Below, piece by piece: positions 1 to 8,455 of a DNA stretch of 64,000 nt. The stretch comes from Actinomycetes bacterium. GTDB lineage: Bacteria > Actinomycetota > Thermoleophilia > Solirubrobacterales > JACPNS01. The stretch covers positions 1 to 64,000 of the forward strand of contig JAEYBE010000058.1 of assembly GCA_023404495.1 (NCBI GenBank), given 5' to 3'. Each line of letters starts with the position of its first letter. Within the stretch, counting starts at the first letter, position 1. The position numbers and the translations under genes are program-made. The notes beneath the pieces are model-generated. The model was not told the DNA's origin, did no database searches, and saw only the letters and a program-made list of their open reading frames with translations.

Positions 1-956
1 GGTCGTAGTTGATCACGTGGGTGACGTTCTGGACGTCGAGCCCGCGGGCGGCGATGTCGGTGGCGACCAGCACCGGGACGCGGTTGTCCTTGAAGGCGAT
101 CATCACGCCATCGCGCGAGCCCTGCGACATGTCGCCGTGCAGGGCGCGCACGCGCAGGTTCGGCTTGCGGCGGTCGAGGTCGCGGGCGAGCCGGTCGACA
201 CCGATCTTCGTGCGGGCGAAGATGATCGCCTGCGTCGGCCGCTCGGCCTCGAGAATCTTGATGATGTCGTCGACCTTGGAGTTGCGCGAGGTCGAGAACT
301 GGAAGTGCTCGACGGTGTCGATCGTCAGCGTCGGCGCCTTGACCTTGATAGTCACAGGATCGTGCAGCTGCTCGGCGGCGAGCTTGGCGATCGCCGGCGG
401 CATTGTCGCGCTGAAGAGCGCGGTCTGCCTGCCGCGCGGGCACTTGTTGAGGATCGTCTCGACGTCTTCGAGGAACCCGAGGTCGAGCATCTCGTCGGCC
501 TCGTCGAGCACAACGAAGCGCGCGTCGTGAAACATCAGCGAGTGGCGCGAGTGCAGGTCGAGCACGCGCCCGACAGTTCCGACGACTACTTGGGGGCCGT
601 TCTTCAAGCGATCCATCTGCTGGCGGATCGGCGCGCCGCCAAAGGTCGCAAGCACGTCAACCCCGGCGATCGCACCGTAGGCGCGCAGCGACTGCGCAAC
701 CTGGATGCAGAGCTCGCGCGTCGGGGTGAGCACAAGTGCCTGGACCTCGCGCCGCTCGGGGATGATCGACTGCAGCATCGGCAGCCCGAAGGCGGCGGTC
801 TTGCCGGTGCCGGTCTGAGCCTGGCCGATCACGTCGGAGCCCTTGAGCAGCTCGGGAATCGCCTGTTCCTGAATCGGAGTGGGGTCGGTGTATCCGACCT
901 TTTCAAGTGCTTCAGCGAACTCGTCTTTGAGTCCCAGTTCTTTGAATTTCGTCATT
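1..956 (-). CDS. DEAD-box ATP-dependent RNA helicase (5' part only)
   Basis: RNA-unwinding ATPase; the reading frame runs off the left edge, so only the N-terminal 318 residues are seen. They begin MTKFKELGLKDEF and show the family motifs in order: Q motif (GYTDPTPIQEQAIP), motif I AQTGTGKT, motif Ia PTRELCIQ, motif II VLDEADEML, motif III SAT, motif IV IIFARTK, then the start of motif V ATDIAARGLDVQNV. The start is the ATG at 954-956. It is divergent from the sugar kinase across a palindrome-rich gap. Which member of the family (RhlE, CshA or DeaD type) cannot be decided because the C-terminal tail is missing. Family assignment is certain. Confidence 0.96.
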
Positions 957-992
957 GCCCAAGAGACTACCCGCCAAATTCACCCTCCCCAG

Positions 993-1186
993 CTGCGCAC
1001 CATCGGTGCGCAGTCCGTTCTCGCGCCGAAAAACGGCTTGTCTGAGGGATCGTTAGCTGCGCACCTTTTGTGCGCAGTGAATCTCACTCGGCCCAGCGCA
1101 ACTGCGCACCAAAGGTGCGCAGCTAGACACCGCTTGAACAAGCCAAATCCGTGCAGAAAGCTCAACTGCGCACCAATGGTGCGCAG
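993..1186. repeat. Cluster of four 21-bp palindromes
   Basis: Four copies of CTGCGCACC-NNN-GGTGCGCAG lie at 993-1013, 1057-1077, 1102-1122 and 1166-1186. Arms are 9 bp with a free 3-nt centre (ATC, AAA, AAT); copy 2 is one pair weaker (CTGCGCAC-5 nt-GTGCGCAG). Start-to-start spacing is 64, 45 and 64 bp, so the array is symmetrical. It fills the intergenic space between the divergent helicase and sugar kinase genes. No U-run follows any copy, so these are not ordinary terminators. They could be protein-binding sites or a REP-like intergenic repeat. Confidence 0.85.
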
Positions 1187-1220
1187 TGGGGCGGGGGCTT
1201 CTGTATCACCAAGGATCATC

Positions 1221-1226
1221 TAGGCT
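1221..1226 (+). promoter_or_regulatory. -10 element (TAGGCT) of the sugar kinase gene
   Basis: TAGGCT ends 9 nt before the ATG at 1236 and no Shine-Dalgarno sequence intervenes, so the mRNA would have almost no leader. The same arrangement recurs in front of many genes in this window. Confidence 0.5.
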
Positions 1227-1235
1227 GCCCCGCCT

Positions 1236-2174
1236 ATGAGCCTCGCAGTAGTTGGATCCATCGCATTTGACGCCGTAAAGACCCCGTTCGGAGAGCGCGA
1301 GCGCATGCTCGGCGGCTCGGCCGTGCATTTCTCGCTCGCATCGAGCTTTTTCACCGACGTACACGTGTACGGACCGGTGGGAGACGACTTCGGTGAGGAC
1401 GAATACACGATCCTCCAGGATCGCGGCGTAAACACCGACGGAATCGAGCAGATCGCCGGCGGCAAGACCTTCTTCTGGAAGGGCCACTACGAGTTCGACC
1501 TGAACACCGCGCACACCGACGACACGCAGCTCAACGTCTTCGAGACCTTCGAGCCCAAGCTCAACGATCACGCGACCGGGGCAGATGTGCTCTTCCTCGC
1601 CAACATCGAGCCCGGCCTGCAGCGCGCAGTGCGCCAGCAGTGCGAGGACGCCAAGTTTGTCGCGCTCGACTCGATGAATCTCTGGATCGACATCGCGCGC
1701 GACTCGTTGATCGAGACGATCAAGCTGGTCGACGCCGTCTTCATGAACGACGCCGAGATCCGCCAACTCACCGGCCAGAGCAATCTGATCAAGGCCGCCC
1801 GCGAAATCCTCTCCTGGGGACCTAATCTCGTGGTCGCCAAGCAGGGCGAGTACGGCGCGGCGCTGATCTCCGAAAACGGCTTCTTCTCGCTGCCCGCCTA
1901 CCCGCTCGAGGACGTGATCGACCCGACCGGCGCAGGCGACTCATTCGCCGGCGGATTTCTCGGCTACGTCGCCCAGCACATCGGCACCGGCGGCGAGCTC
2001 GACGACGACGCTTTCCGCCACGCGATGACCTACGGCTCGACGATGGCCTCCTTCAACGTCGAGAATTTCGGCACGGAGCGCGTACGTGCGCTGACCGCCG
2101 AAGAGATCGCCGAGCGCTTCGGCGGTTTTCGCGCGATCACCCATTTCGAAGAGGTCGCGGCCAGCATCCGCTGA
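1236..2174 (+). CDS. PfkB-family carbohydrate/nucleoside kinase
   Basis: Cytoplasmic ATP-dependent kinase of the ribokinase/PfkB fold, 312 aa, normal length for the family. The N-terminal GGSAVHFS region (residues 26-33) contributes to the substrate site, and the second PfkB signature DPTGAGDSFAGGF (229-241) carries the anion hole and the catalytic Asp235. The ATP-side strand motif NDAEIRQLTG is at 171-180. The substrate cannot be told from the sequence: sugar, adenosine or a related compound are all possible. It starts at the ATG at 1236 behind a TAGGCT -10 element. It stands alone, divergent from the helicase. Confidence 0.9.
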   Translation: MSLAVVGSIAFDAVKTPFGERERMLGGSAVHFSLASSFFTDVHVYGPVGDDFGEDEYTILQDRGVNTDGIEQIAGGKTFFWKGHYEFDLNTAHTDDTQLNVFETFEPKLNDHATGADVLFLANIEPGLQRAVRQQCEDAKFVALDSMNLWIDIARDSLIETIKLVDAVFMNDAEIRQLTGQSNLIKAAREILSWGPNLVVAKQGEYGAALISENGFFSLPAYPLEDVIDPTGAGDSFAGGFLGYVAQHIGTGGELDDDAFRHAMTYGSTMASFNVENFGTERVRALTAEEIAERFGGFRAITHFEEVAASIR

Positions 2175-2199
2175 CCCGCCGCGGCGCTAGAATCCGGGC

Positions 2200-2472
2200 G
2201 TGGATTTTCTGCTGATTGCGCTCTTCGCCCTGGCAGTCAAGCTGCCGGTGCTCTGTTGCTGCTGGTTCATCTACCGGGCGATCCACGATGTCCCCGAGCC
2301 GGAAATCCGCGGCGAGGGCGGAGACTTTGTGCGCGCCGAGTTCGAGCAGGGGCCCCGCAGGCGCGGACCGCACGGCAGCGGCCCGGCGCTTTCAGCCGAG
2401 CGGCGCAAGGACAAGGGTCACGACGAGAGCAAGCCCCCAAGGCGCAAAGCGCCGAGCCGGGCAGGCGAGTGA
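2200..2472 (+). CDS. Small membrane protein with charged tail
   Basis: 90 aa, not recognised. One hydrophobic segment (about residues 3-27, with a CCCW patch) is followed by a long basic, Pro/Arg/Lys-rich cytoplasm-like tail. The GTG start at 2200 is chosen because a TAGAAT -10 element (2188-2193) lies exactly 6 nt upstream, which would make the transcript leaderless. It may be a separate unit from the following small membrane gene, which has its own -10-like TAACCT. Function unknown. Confidence 0.6.
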   Translation: MDFLLIALFALAVKLPVLCCCWFIYRAIHDVPEPEIRGEGGDFVRAEFEQGPRRRGPHGSGPALSAERRKDKGHDESKPPRRKAPSRAGE

Positions 2473-2496
2473 TCACGTAGTAACCTCTCGCCCCAG

Positions 2497-2772
2497 ATGT
2501 TCACCCCGTACTACTTCCTCGCTGTCGGTTTCGGCGCCTTCGCCGTGATCGTCTCGCTGATCGGCCTGAAGAATCCTTCAGAGGATTCATTCCCCGGTCG
2601 CTTCTACGGCCCGATCATTCTGATCGGCGTCGTACTCGGCGTTGCCACCGTGGCTTTCGTCTGGCGCGGCGGCGAGAAGGAAGTCGAGCATCGCGAGCAC
2701 GAGCAAGCCGCTGAGTCGCACGAAGCGGCATCGGCAGCCGAGCTTCCGGCCGGCATCAAAGCCGCCTCCTAG
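2497..2772 (+). CDS. Small membrane protein, two TM segments
   Basis: 91 aa, not recognised. Two predicted membrane helices (about residues 5-23 and 36-56) are joined by a short loop with Pro-Gly-Arg; the C-terminal 35 residues are acidic and Ala/His/Glu-rich. TAACCT at 2481-2486 lies 10 nt before the ATG. It is convergent with the TetR gene, with 22 bp between the stops. Function unknown. Confidence 0.65.
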   Translation: MFTPYYFLAVGFGAFAVIVSLIGLKNPSEDSFPGRFYGPIILIGVVLGVATVAFVWRGGEKEVEHREHEQAAESHEAASAAELPAGIKAAS

Positions 2773-2794
2773 TCGAACTAGTCGAACCGCCGAG

Positions 2795-3424
2795 TCAGTC
2801 CCGCGGCGCCGTCGTGAGCGGGATCAGATAACGCTTTGCGAACTCGCGCACGTCGTCCTCGCTGTCGAGCCTGCTCAGGCTCTCCGGCGCCACGACGAGC
2901 GAGATCGCCAGCCGCGCAAGCAGCTCAGCGCTGACGGCCGAATCGAACTGCCCGATCTCGAGTTCGCCCTGGCGAACCGCGTCGGTCAGGCGCTGCTGCA
3001 CCAGTTGGCCGGCGTGGGCGACGGCGTCGCCGGACTCAAGCGTCGAGCGCATCATCTGCGTGTTGTTGATCGCCACGAGCGCCCGAAAGACCGGATGCCG
3101 GCGCATCGCTTCAATCGCGGCGGCCAGTGACGCGGCCATGCGTTCGGCGAAGTCGCCATCGGTCGCCACGGCAACCGCGTCGGCTGCCGTGAAAATGGCG
3201 TCCAGCTCGCGCGTCGTCCACGCCCGAATCAAGTCGTCCTTGCTTGCGAAGTAGCGGTAGAGGCTGGCGCGCGACACCTCGGCCCGCTTGGCGATCTCGC
3301 CCATCCGAATCCGCTCGGGTCCGACCCGCTGGGCCTCTTCGCCGGTGACAGTGAGGATGCGCTCGATCGCCGCTGCGCGGCTGCTCCCGGTCTGCGTGAC
3401 ATTTTCGTTGGCTTGGCTCTGCAT
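2795..3424 (-). CDS. TetR/AcrR-family transcriptional regulator
   Basis: 209 aa. The N-terminal helix-turn-helix (about residues 24-68, ...IRMGEIAKRAEVSRASLYRYFASKDDLIRAW in the family's form) is typical of TetR repressors; the rest is an all-helical ligand-binding domain with no recognisable ligand signature. It is divergent from citrate synthase across 121 bp, so it might control itself or gltA, but no obvious operator palindrome was seen in that gap. Confidence 0.88.
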   Translation of the reverse strand: MQSQANENVTQTGSSRAAAIERILTVTGEEAQRVGPERIRMGEIAKRAEVSRASLYRYFASKDDLIRAWTTRELDAIFTAADAVAVATDGDFAERMAASLAAAIEAMRRHPVFRALVAINNTQMMRSTLESGDAVAHAGQLVQQRLTDAVRQGELEIGQFDSAVSAELLARLAISLVVAPESLSRLDSEDDVREFAKRYLIPLTTAPRD

Positions 3425-3545
3425 AGTCTCAAACCCGTACTACCCAAACGCGCCAACTTTCGACCATTGTCGACGCGTTTCTTTCCCCGCCTGCTACATA
3501 ATCTGAAGCATTCAGAGAAATCGCGTTCCAGGAGCCGCAGAGAAG

Positions 3546-4892
3546 ATGTCGGATGATCAGGTTCAAGTAGTCGACGCGCCCGCCGCCGGCGCGGGCGAGC
3601 AGGGCGAAGCCACCGTCACCGACGGTCGCACCGGCAAGACCGAACAGCTCACGATCACGGACGGAACCGTCCGCGCGATGGACCTGCGTCAGTTCAAGGC
3701 CGACGAGGAAGATTTCGGCCTGATGACCTACGACCCGGCGTTCACCAACACGGCGTCGTGCCGCAGTTCGATCACCTACATCGATGGCGACAAGGGCATC
3801 CTCCAGCACCGCGGCTACTCGATCGAGCAGCTCTGCGAGCACTGCACTTACCTCGAGGTCGCCTACCTGCTGATCCACGGCGAGCTGCCGACCGAGGACC
3901 AGCTGGCCGACTGGGTGCACGAGATCACGATGCACACGTTCGTCCACGAGAACCTCAAGGTGTTCGTGCAGGGCTTCCGCTACGACGCCCACCCGATGGG
4001 GATGCTGCTGGCGACGGTCGGCGCGCTCTCGACCTTCTATCCCGACTCGAAGAACATCGGCGACCCCGAGGAGCGCCGGATGGCGGCGATCCGCCTGATC
4101 GCGAAGATGCCGACGCTGGCAGGGTTTGCCTACCGCCATACCCAGGGCATGCCGTACGTATACCCCGACAACGACCTCGACTACGCGGGCAACTTCCTCG
4201 GGATGATGTTCAAGATGACCGAGCTCAAGTACGAGCCCGACCCGCGCCTCTCGAAGGCGCTGGACACGCTCTTCATTCTGCACGCCGATCACGAGCAGAA
4301 CTGTTCGACCTCGGCGGTGCGCGCGGTCGGATCGAGCCAGGTCGACCCCTACTCGGCCGTGGCGGCCGGCGTTGCCGCGCTCTACGGACCGCTGCACGGA
4401 GGGGCCAACGAGGCGGTGCTGCGCATGCTCACCCGCGTCAAGTCGGTTGAGAACATCCCCGACTTCCTGGCCAGCGTGAAGGCCGGCAATGAGCGCCTGA
4501 TGGGCTTTGGCCACCGTGTTTACAAGAACTACGACCCGCGCGCGCGGATCATCAAGAAGCACGTCGACGAGGTGCTTGAGGCGACCGGCACCGAGAACCC
4601 GCTGCTGAAGATCGCCGTCGAGCTCGAGAAGCAGGCGCTGGACGACGACTACTTCACCTCGCGCAAGCTCTACCCGAACGTCGACTTCTATTCGGGCCTG
4701 ATCTACGAGGCGCTGCAGATCCCGCGCAGCATGTTCACGGTGATGTTCGCGATCCCGCGCACGTCCGGCTGGATCGCCCAGTGGCTCGAGATGCTCGACG
4801 ACCCGGAGACCAAGATCGCGCGCCCGCGCCAGATCTACACCGGCTACCGGGACCGCGACCTGATTGAGGGTCGCAAAGCTGTCGGTCGCTGA
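3546..4892 (+). CDS. gltA: Citrate synthase
   Basis: Condenses acetyl-CoA and oxaloacetate to citrate, the entry step of the TCA cycle; cytoplasmic. 448 aa, the size of the long type II bacterial enzymes. The catalytic residues are visible: His284 in GPLHGGANE, His323 in GFGHRVYKNYDPRA, and Asp380 in YPNVDFYSG; HADHEQNCST (246-255) is the usual preceding helix. The first 40 residues are a low-complexity extension. The ATG at 3546 is preceded by CCAGGAG and a CATAAT -10-like sequence at 3497-3502. The following small gene starts 3 nt after its stop, suggesting one transcript through to metF. Confidence 0.97.
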   Translation: MSDDQVQVVDAPAAGAGEQGEATVTDGRTGKTEQLTITDGTVRAMDLRQFKADEEDFGLMTYDPAFTNTASCRSSITYIDGDKGILQHRGYSIEQLCEHCTYLEVAYLLIHGELPTEDQLADWVHEITMHTFVHENLKVFVQGFRYDAHPMGMLLATVGALSTFYPDSKNIGDPEERRMAAIRLIAKMPTLAGFAYRHTQGMPYVYPDNDLDYAGNFLGMMFKMTELKYEPDPRLSKALDTLFILHADHEQNCSTSAVRAVGSSQVDPYSAVAAGVAALYGPLHGGANEAVLRMLTRVKSVENIPDFLASVKAGNERLMGFGHRVYKNYDPRARIIKKHVDEVLEATGTENPLLKIAVELEKQALDDDYFTSRKLYPNVDFYSGLIYEALQIPRSMFTVMFAIPRTSGWIAQWLEMLDDPETKIARPRQIYTGYRDRDLIEGRKAVGR

Positions 4893-4895
4893 GCG

Positions 4896-5255
4896 GTGGC
4901 CAAGTACCTGCTCAAGGTTCGGGTGACCGGCAAGGTCGCGAAGTTCGAGTGCGCCAGCGAGGATGAGCTTTTCGCCAAGCTCGATGACGAACTGGCGGGC
5001 CAGATCAAGGACACCGAGGGCCTCGGCGGAGTGGGCAGCCCGCTGAGGAACTACGAGGCGATCGAGATCGTGCATTCGCGGCTCGAACTGGTGATCTCCG
5101 ATGGCTTCCTCAAGAAGCGCCGCGGCGGGATCGATGTGCGCAGAAACGGCGAGACCGAGGCCTACGTGGGCGGATCGGCCAAGCAGCTGATCGAGCCGCG
5201 CCCGGGCGAGGGCCTGACGGCCGCGCTGCGCCGCGAAATAGACTCAGCGCAATGA
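4896..5255 (+). CDS. Conserved hypothetical protein
   Basis: 119 aa, GTG start, not recognised. Soluble, mixed alpha/beta, charged, with no signal peptide or cysteine motif. It follows gltA by 3 nt and its stop overlaps the next start (ATGA), so gltA, this gene, its neighbour and metF probably form one operon. Function unknown. Confidence 0.7.
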   Translation: MAKYLLKVRVTGKVAKFECASEDELFAKLDDELAGQIKDTEGLGGVGSPLRNYEAIEIVHSRLELVISDGFLKKRRGGIDVRRNGETEAYVGGSAKQLIEPRPGEGLTAALRREIDSAQ

Positions 5256-5623
5256 GCGAAGCCAAGACGCGCTGGTCGAAGGTCGATTTTCCGGCCGATG
5301 CCGACCCCAACGCCGCTGAGTCGATTGAGATCTATCTCAACGGCATCAAGCAGAACTCCGGAGAAGACTTCGAGGTCAGCGCCGCTGACCGCACGATCTA
5401 TTTCTTCAAGCCGATCCGCAAGGAAGAGAAGCTCGGCTGGTGGCGTTGGTTCTGGCTGTTCATCGGTGTGGCCGGTAGCTACAAGCAGAACGACTCGGTC
5501 GACGTCGTCTGTCACACGCAAGGGCAGATGAAGCACCACGTCAACCTGCCGATCGACGTTCTCGTTGAGCCGACCGAAGAGCAGAAGGGCATGCTCACCG
5601 GCTCCTACTCGCCAGGAGGCTGA
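5252..5623 (+). CDS. Conserved hypothetical protein
   Basis: 123 aa, not recognised. It contains an aromatic, weakly hydrophobic stretch WWRWFWLFIGVAG (about residues 65-77) that could be a membrane-associated hairpin; the rest is soluble and beta-rich. It starts on an ATGA overlap with the upstream gene and ends 2 nt before the metF ATG, so it is translationally tied to both. Function unknown. Confidence 0.7.
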   Translation: MSEAKTRWSKVDFPADADPNAAESIEIYLNGIKQNSGEDFEVSAADRTIYFFKPIRKEEKLGWWRWFWLFIGVAGSYKQNDSVDVVCHTQGQMKHHVNLPIDVLVEPTEEQKGMLTGSYSPGG

Positions 5624-5625
5624 GC

Positions 5626-6537
5626 ATGGCCAGAATCGACCAGATCATCTCGCAGGCCAGCGAGCCGTTCTTCTCATTCGAATTCTTCCCGCCCAAGACC
5701 GACGAGGGCATGACCAACCTGTTCACGGCCGTCTCCGCGCTGCGCGAGCTGGACCCGGCGTTCGTGTCAGTGACCTACGGCGCCGGCGGATCCACCCGCG
5801 ACCGCACGATCGGGATCGTCGGACGCATCAAGAACGAACTGGGCATCGAGGCGATGGCCCACTTCACGTGTGTGGGCTCGACCGTCGACCAACTGCGCGA
5901 AGTGCTCGGCGAGATCCAGGAGAGCGGCGTTGAGAACATCATCGCCCTGCGCGGCGACCCGCCGGCCGGCGAGGAGAAGTTCGTCAAGACCGAGGGCGGG
6001 CTTGGCAACGCCGACGAACTGGTCAAGCTGATCGACGAGGAGTTCGATTTCTGCATCGCCGGTGCCTGCTATCCGGAGGTCCACCCCGAGGCGATCAGCG
6101 CCGAGGACGACATCGCGCATGCCGTCGACAAGGTCAAGAACGGCGCGCGGTTCCTTGTGACGCAGCTCTTCTTCGACAACGACGCCTACTTTGAGTTCGT
6201 CGATCGGGCGCGCGCTGCCGGGATCGATGTCCCGATCATCCCGGGGATCATGCCGATCGCCGGGTACGCGCAGATCAAGCGATTCACAAGCCTGTGCGGC
6301 GCGAGTATTCCTGCGGGGCTGATGGCTCAGCTCGACGCACGCAAGGACGACGCGGAGGCGGTCGCAGATCTCGGCGTCGCCTACGCAACACTGCAGTGCG
6401 CCGACCTGCTGGCCCGCGGCGCGCCGGGCATTCACTTCTACACGCTGAACAAGTCACCGGCCACGAGCGCGATTCTGAGCGCACTGAAGGCCGCGCGGCC
6501 ATGGGAGCGGACGCTCCCTACGCCGGCTTCCACTTGA
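5626..6537 (+). CDS. metF: 5,10-methylenetetrahydrofolate reductase
   Basis: FAD enzyme that reduces methylene-THF to methyl-THF, the methyl donor for methionine synthesis. 303 aa, normal length. The N-terminal FSFEFFPPKTDEG motif carries the catalytic Glu; VSVTYGAGGSTRDR, NIIALRGDPP, GACYPEVHPEA and LVTQLFFDNDAYFEF are the family's conserved barrel strands. A strong Shine-Dalgarno (AGGAGG) lies inside the end of the upstream gene. Its last 20 nt overlap the end of the convergent redoxin gene. Confidence 0.97.
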   Translation: MARIDQIISQASEPFFSFEFFPPKTDEGMTNLFTAVSALRELDPAFVSVTYGAGGSTRDRTIGIVGRIKNELGIEAMAHFTCVGSTVDQLREVLGEIQESGVENIIALRGDPPAGEEKFVKTEGGLGNADELVKLIDEEFDFCIAGACYPEVHPEAISAEDDIAHAVDKVKNGARFLVTQLFFDNDAYFEFVDRARAAGIDVPIIPGIMPIAGYAQIKRFTSLCGASIPAGLMAQLDARKDDAEAVADLGVAYATLQCADLLARGAPGIHFYTLNKSPATSAILSALKAARPWERTLPTPAST

Positions 6538-7075
6538 CGCTGCAACCAACCGACTCAGTCTCGGCCGGCTGCGGCGCGCGGCCCGCGATCACCGCATCGA
6601 GCGCGTCGCGCAGCCACTGGGCGTTCTGCGACTCGTCCTCGTAGTCGGCGTCGGGGGCGCCGCGGTAGACAAGGCGGTCGTCGGCGTTGAAGACAAACAC
6701 GTCTGGCGTGGTCAGCGCGCCATATGCCTTGGCGACCTCTTGCGACTCGTCACGTAGATAAGGCATCGGCCAAGGCCTTTCGGCGACGCGCGCCTTCATG
6801 TTCTCGAATGAATCTGCCGGCTTTTGTTCGGCGTCGTTGCTGTTGATCGCCAAGAAGCGCACGCCGTGGTGCTGGTACTCGCTTGCGACAGCGAGCAAGC
6901 GGTCCTCCCAGGCCAGGGCGTAGGGACAGTGGTTGCAGGTGAAGATCACGACCTTCGCGTTCTCATCCTCCCCGCCGTAGACGTGCTGGTGTCCGTCGAC
7001 GCCGGGAAGCATGAACGCCGGCGCGGAGTCTCCGAGCTGGAGGGTGTTCTCGATCTCACTTGCTGCTTGCCGCAT
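6518..7075 (-). CDS. Thioredoxin-fold (AhpC/TSA-like) protein
   Basis: 185 aa redoxin. The fold is seen in the order LGDSAPAFMLPGVDG, VVIFTCNHCPYALAWEDRL (CxxC at about residues 47-50), FLAINSNDAE and TTPDVFVFNADDRLVYRG (cis-Pro region). CNHCPY is typical of a branch of uncharacterised cytoplasmic thioredoxin-family proteins; there is no signal peptide. It is the last of three overlapping genes on this strand: its ATG lies 20 nt inside the preceding gene, and its 3' end overlaps metF by 20 nt. Confidence 0.88.
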   Translation of the reverse strand: MRQAASEIENTLQLGDSAPAFMLPGVDGHQHVYGGEDENAKVVIFTCNHCPYALAWEDRLLAVASEYQHHGVRFLAINSNDAEQKPADSFENMKARVAERPWPMPYLRDESQEVAKAYGALTTPDVFVFNADDRLVYRGAPDADYEDESQNAQWLRDALDAVIAGRAPQPAETESVGCSVKWKPA

Positions 7076-7376
7076 ATCTGGTCAGGGCCTCTCTTAGGTC
7101 GTCTTGGTCGGGGAGGGGCGACGGGCGGCCGTCGCGGTGGTAGTAGAGCCTGCATTCAAGCCCATACGGCTGGTCTTCTGGGTCGCTCACATCGACGCCT
7201 TCGATCCGGATCGTCGGTGAGCCGACGAAGCGCTCGCGCTGCGCGTCGGCGGCGTCTTTCACTTCGATCACCGTGAGATCCGACTCTGGGAGACGAAGCT
7301 CGCGCATTTGCTCGCGCAGCTGGCTCAGCGCGCGCTCGTGCGACGGGCATCCCTCCCAGAAGAGGAACTCGATCAA
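7056..7376 (-). CDS. Small thioredoxin-like protein
   Basis: 106 aa. It begins MIEFLFWEGCPSHERAL; the WEGCPSH motif and the later GSPTIRIEGVDV (cis-Pro) suit the small thioredoxin-like family often annotated near mercury or redox genes. A single Cys stands in the usual CxxC position. The frame is open much further upstream, but I take the TTG at 7374-7376 as start because it overlaps the upstream stop (TTGA) and the longer N-terminus is Arg/Gly-rich out-of-gene sequence. Function unknown beyond the fold. Confidence 0.7.
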   Translation of the reverse strand: MIEFLFWEGCPSHERALSQLREQMRELRLPESDLTVIEVKDAADAQRERFVGSPTIRIEGVDVSDPEDQPYGLECRLYYHRDGRPSPLPDQDDLREALTRYAASSK

Positions 7377-7699
7377 GACGCGAAAGGGCTCCGCTCGGGT
7401 GTCACCGGTGCCACCAGCGGCGCCTCCTCGGGCTGCTCGAGCGGGATCTGTTCGGGCGCCTCGATGAAGTCCTGAACCGCTTCTTCGATTCCGTTGGCCG
7501 AGCCCTCGCACTGGATGCGAAAGCGCTCGGGCTGGATGTCGTCGGCGGCCACCACTGGGACGCCATTGACGTCCTCCCAGTCAAAGCGCTCGCGATCGAA
7601 GTGGCTGATCAGCACTGCCTGCGCCGGCATCGGGCAGGAGGCGTCGTGGTGCTTTAGCCCCAGGACGATGTTCTCCAGCATTTTCGCTTCGAGTGACAT
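7373..7699 (-). CDS. Conserved hypothetical protein
   Basis: 108 aa, not recognised. Small, acidic, mixed alpha/beta, with DASCPMPAQAVLISHFDRERFDW near the start and a Glu/Pro-rich tail. First of three overlapping genes (7699 to 6518), coupled to the next by a TTGA overlap. The company of two thioredoxin-fold genes suggests a redox or stress role, but nothing in this protein proves it. Confidence 0.65.
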   Translation of the reverse strand: MSLEAKMLENIVLGLKHHDASCPMPAQAVLISHFDRERFDWEDVNGVPVVAADDIQPERFRIQCEGSANGIEEAVQDFIEAPEQIPLEQPEEAPLVAPVTPERSPFAS

Positions 7700-7703
7700 C
7701 GGC

Positions 7704-8414
7704 TTACTTCTTGACGTACTCGAAGCTCTTGGGCACGCCGGCCTCGGTCCAGCTGATCGTCGAAGAAGTCGCGGAGTTGTAGGTGACCTTGATCGCCTTG
7801 AGCTCAGCGGCGCTGGCTGCCGGGATCGAGCGCTCGATGCGTCCGGTGTAACCGAAGTCGCCGGTGCCGGCCATCAGGATCGTCGAGACGCCGTTGAGTG
7901 TGTAGCCCGCGGCGTAGACGCAGTTCTTGGCCACCGTGAGGCTCTGCAGCGTGACTGTCTGGTCCTTTGTGCCAAGGCGCGAAGCGGAGGTCTGCTTGGG
8001 CAGCTTTGAGCCCTTGCGGAAGTACTGCGCCGAGACGATCTTCAGATACTTGGCGCCATCGTCATAACCCGGACCCTGCTTGCTCTCAGAGAAGAAGATC
8101 GCGCAGTTGTTCTTGACTGCGCGCAGGTGGCTGGTCTTCTTGATCCCGGCCCACTCGGCGATCTGCCCCGTGTACTTGGGCGACTCGCTGCAGAAGAAGT
8201 AGTCGCGCTTGCCCTTTTGGATGTAGAGAAAGAACTTCGCGGCCTTGACCTTGGAGAAGAGCGTGCCCTTGGCGGCCTTGCCCTTCTTCTGGCAGTAGCT
8301 GAGCTTCTTCTTGGCGACTGTCGCCTGTTTGGGGCTCGAAGCGGCGGCAGAAATGGCGACCGGCGTGAGCAGGGCGAGGGCGAGAGTCAGAGCGATGATG
8401 AGCCGAGTATTCAT
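7704..8414 (-). CDS. Secreted protein of unknown function
   Basis: 236 aa with a clear signal peptide (residues 1-24, positive start then a long Leu/Ala core ending SAAA). The mature part is Lys/Tyr/Phe-rich with four Cys, suggesting a small disulfide-bonded beta domain. TAGCGT at 8422-8427 lies 7 nt upstream of the ATG, so the transcript is probably leaderless. Not recognised. Confidence 0.75.
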   Translation of the reverse strand: MNTRLIIALTLALALLTPVAISAAASSPKQATVAKKKLSYCQKKGKAAKGTLFSKVKAAKFFLYIQKGKRDYFFCSESPKYTGQIAEWAGIKKTSHLRAVKNNCAIFFSESKQGPGYDDGAKYLKIVSAQYFRKGSKLPKQTSASRLGTKDQTVTLQSLTVAKNCVYAAGYTLNGVSTILMAGTGDFGYTGRIERSIPAASAAELKAIKVTYNSATSSTISWTEAGVPKSFEYVKK

Positions 8415-8455
8415 GGAGAAGACGCTACCAACCGGTATCGCTTGGCGCGCAGCCC

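Noticed and set aside
3429..5075. 548-residue minus-strand open frame opposite citrate synthase
   Set aside because: Antisense shadow typical of high-GC DNA; composition is Arg/Val/Leu/Asp biased with no motif, and gltA on the other strand is certain.
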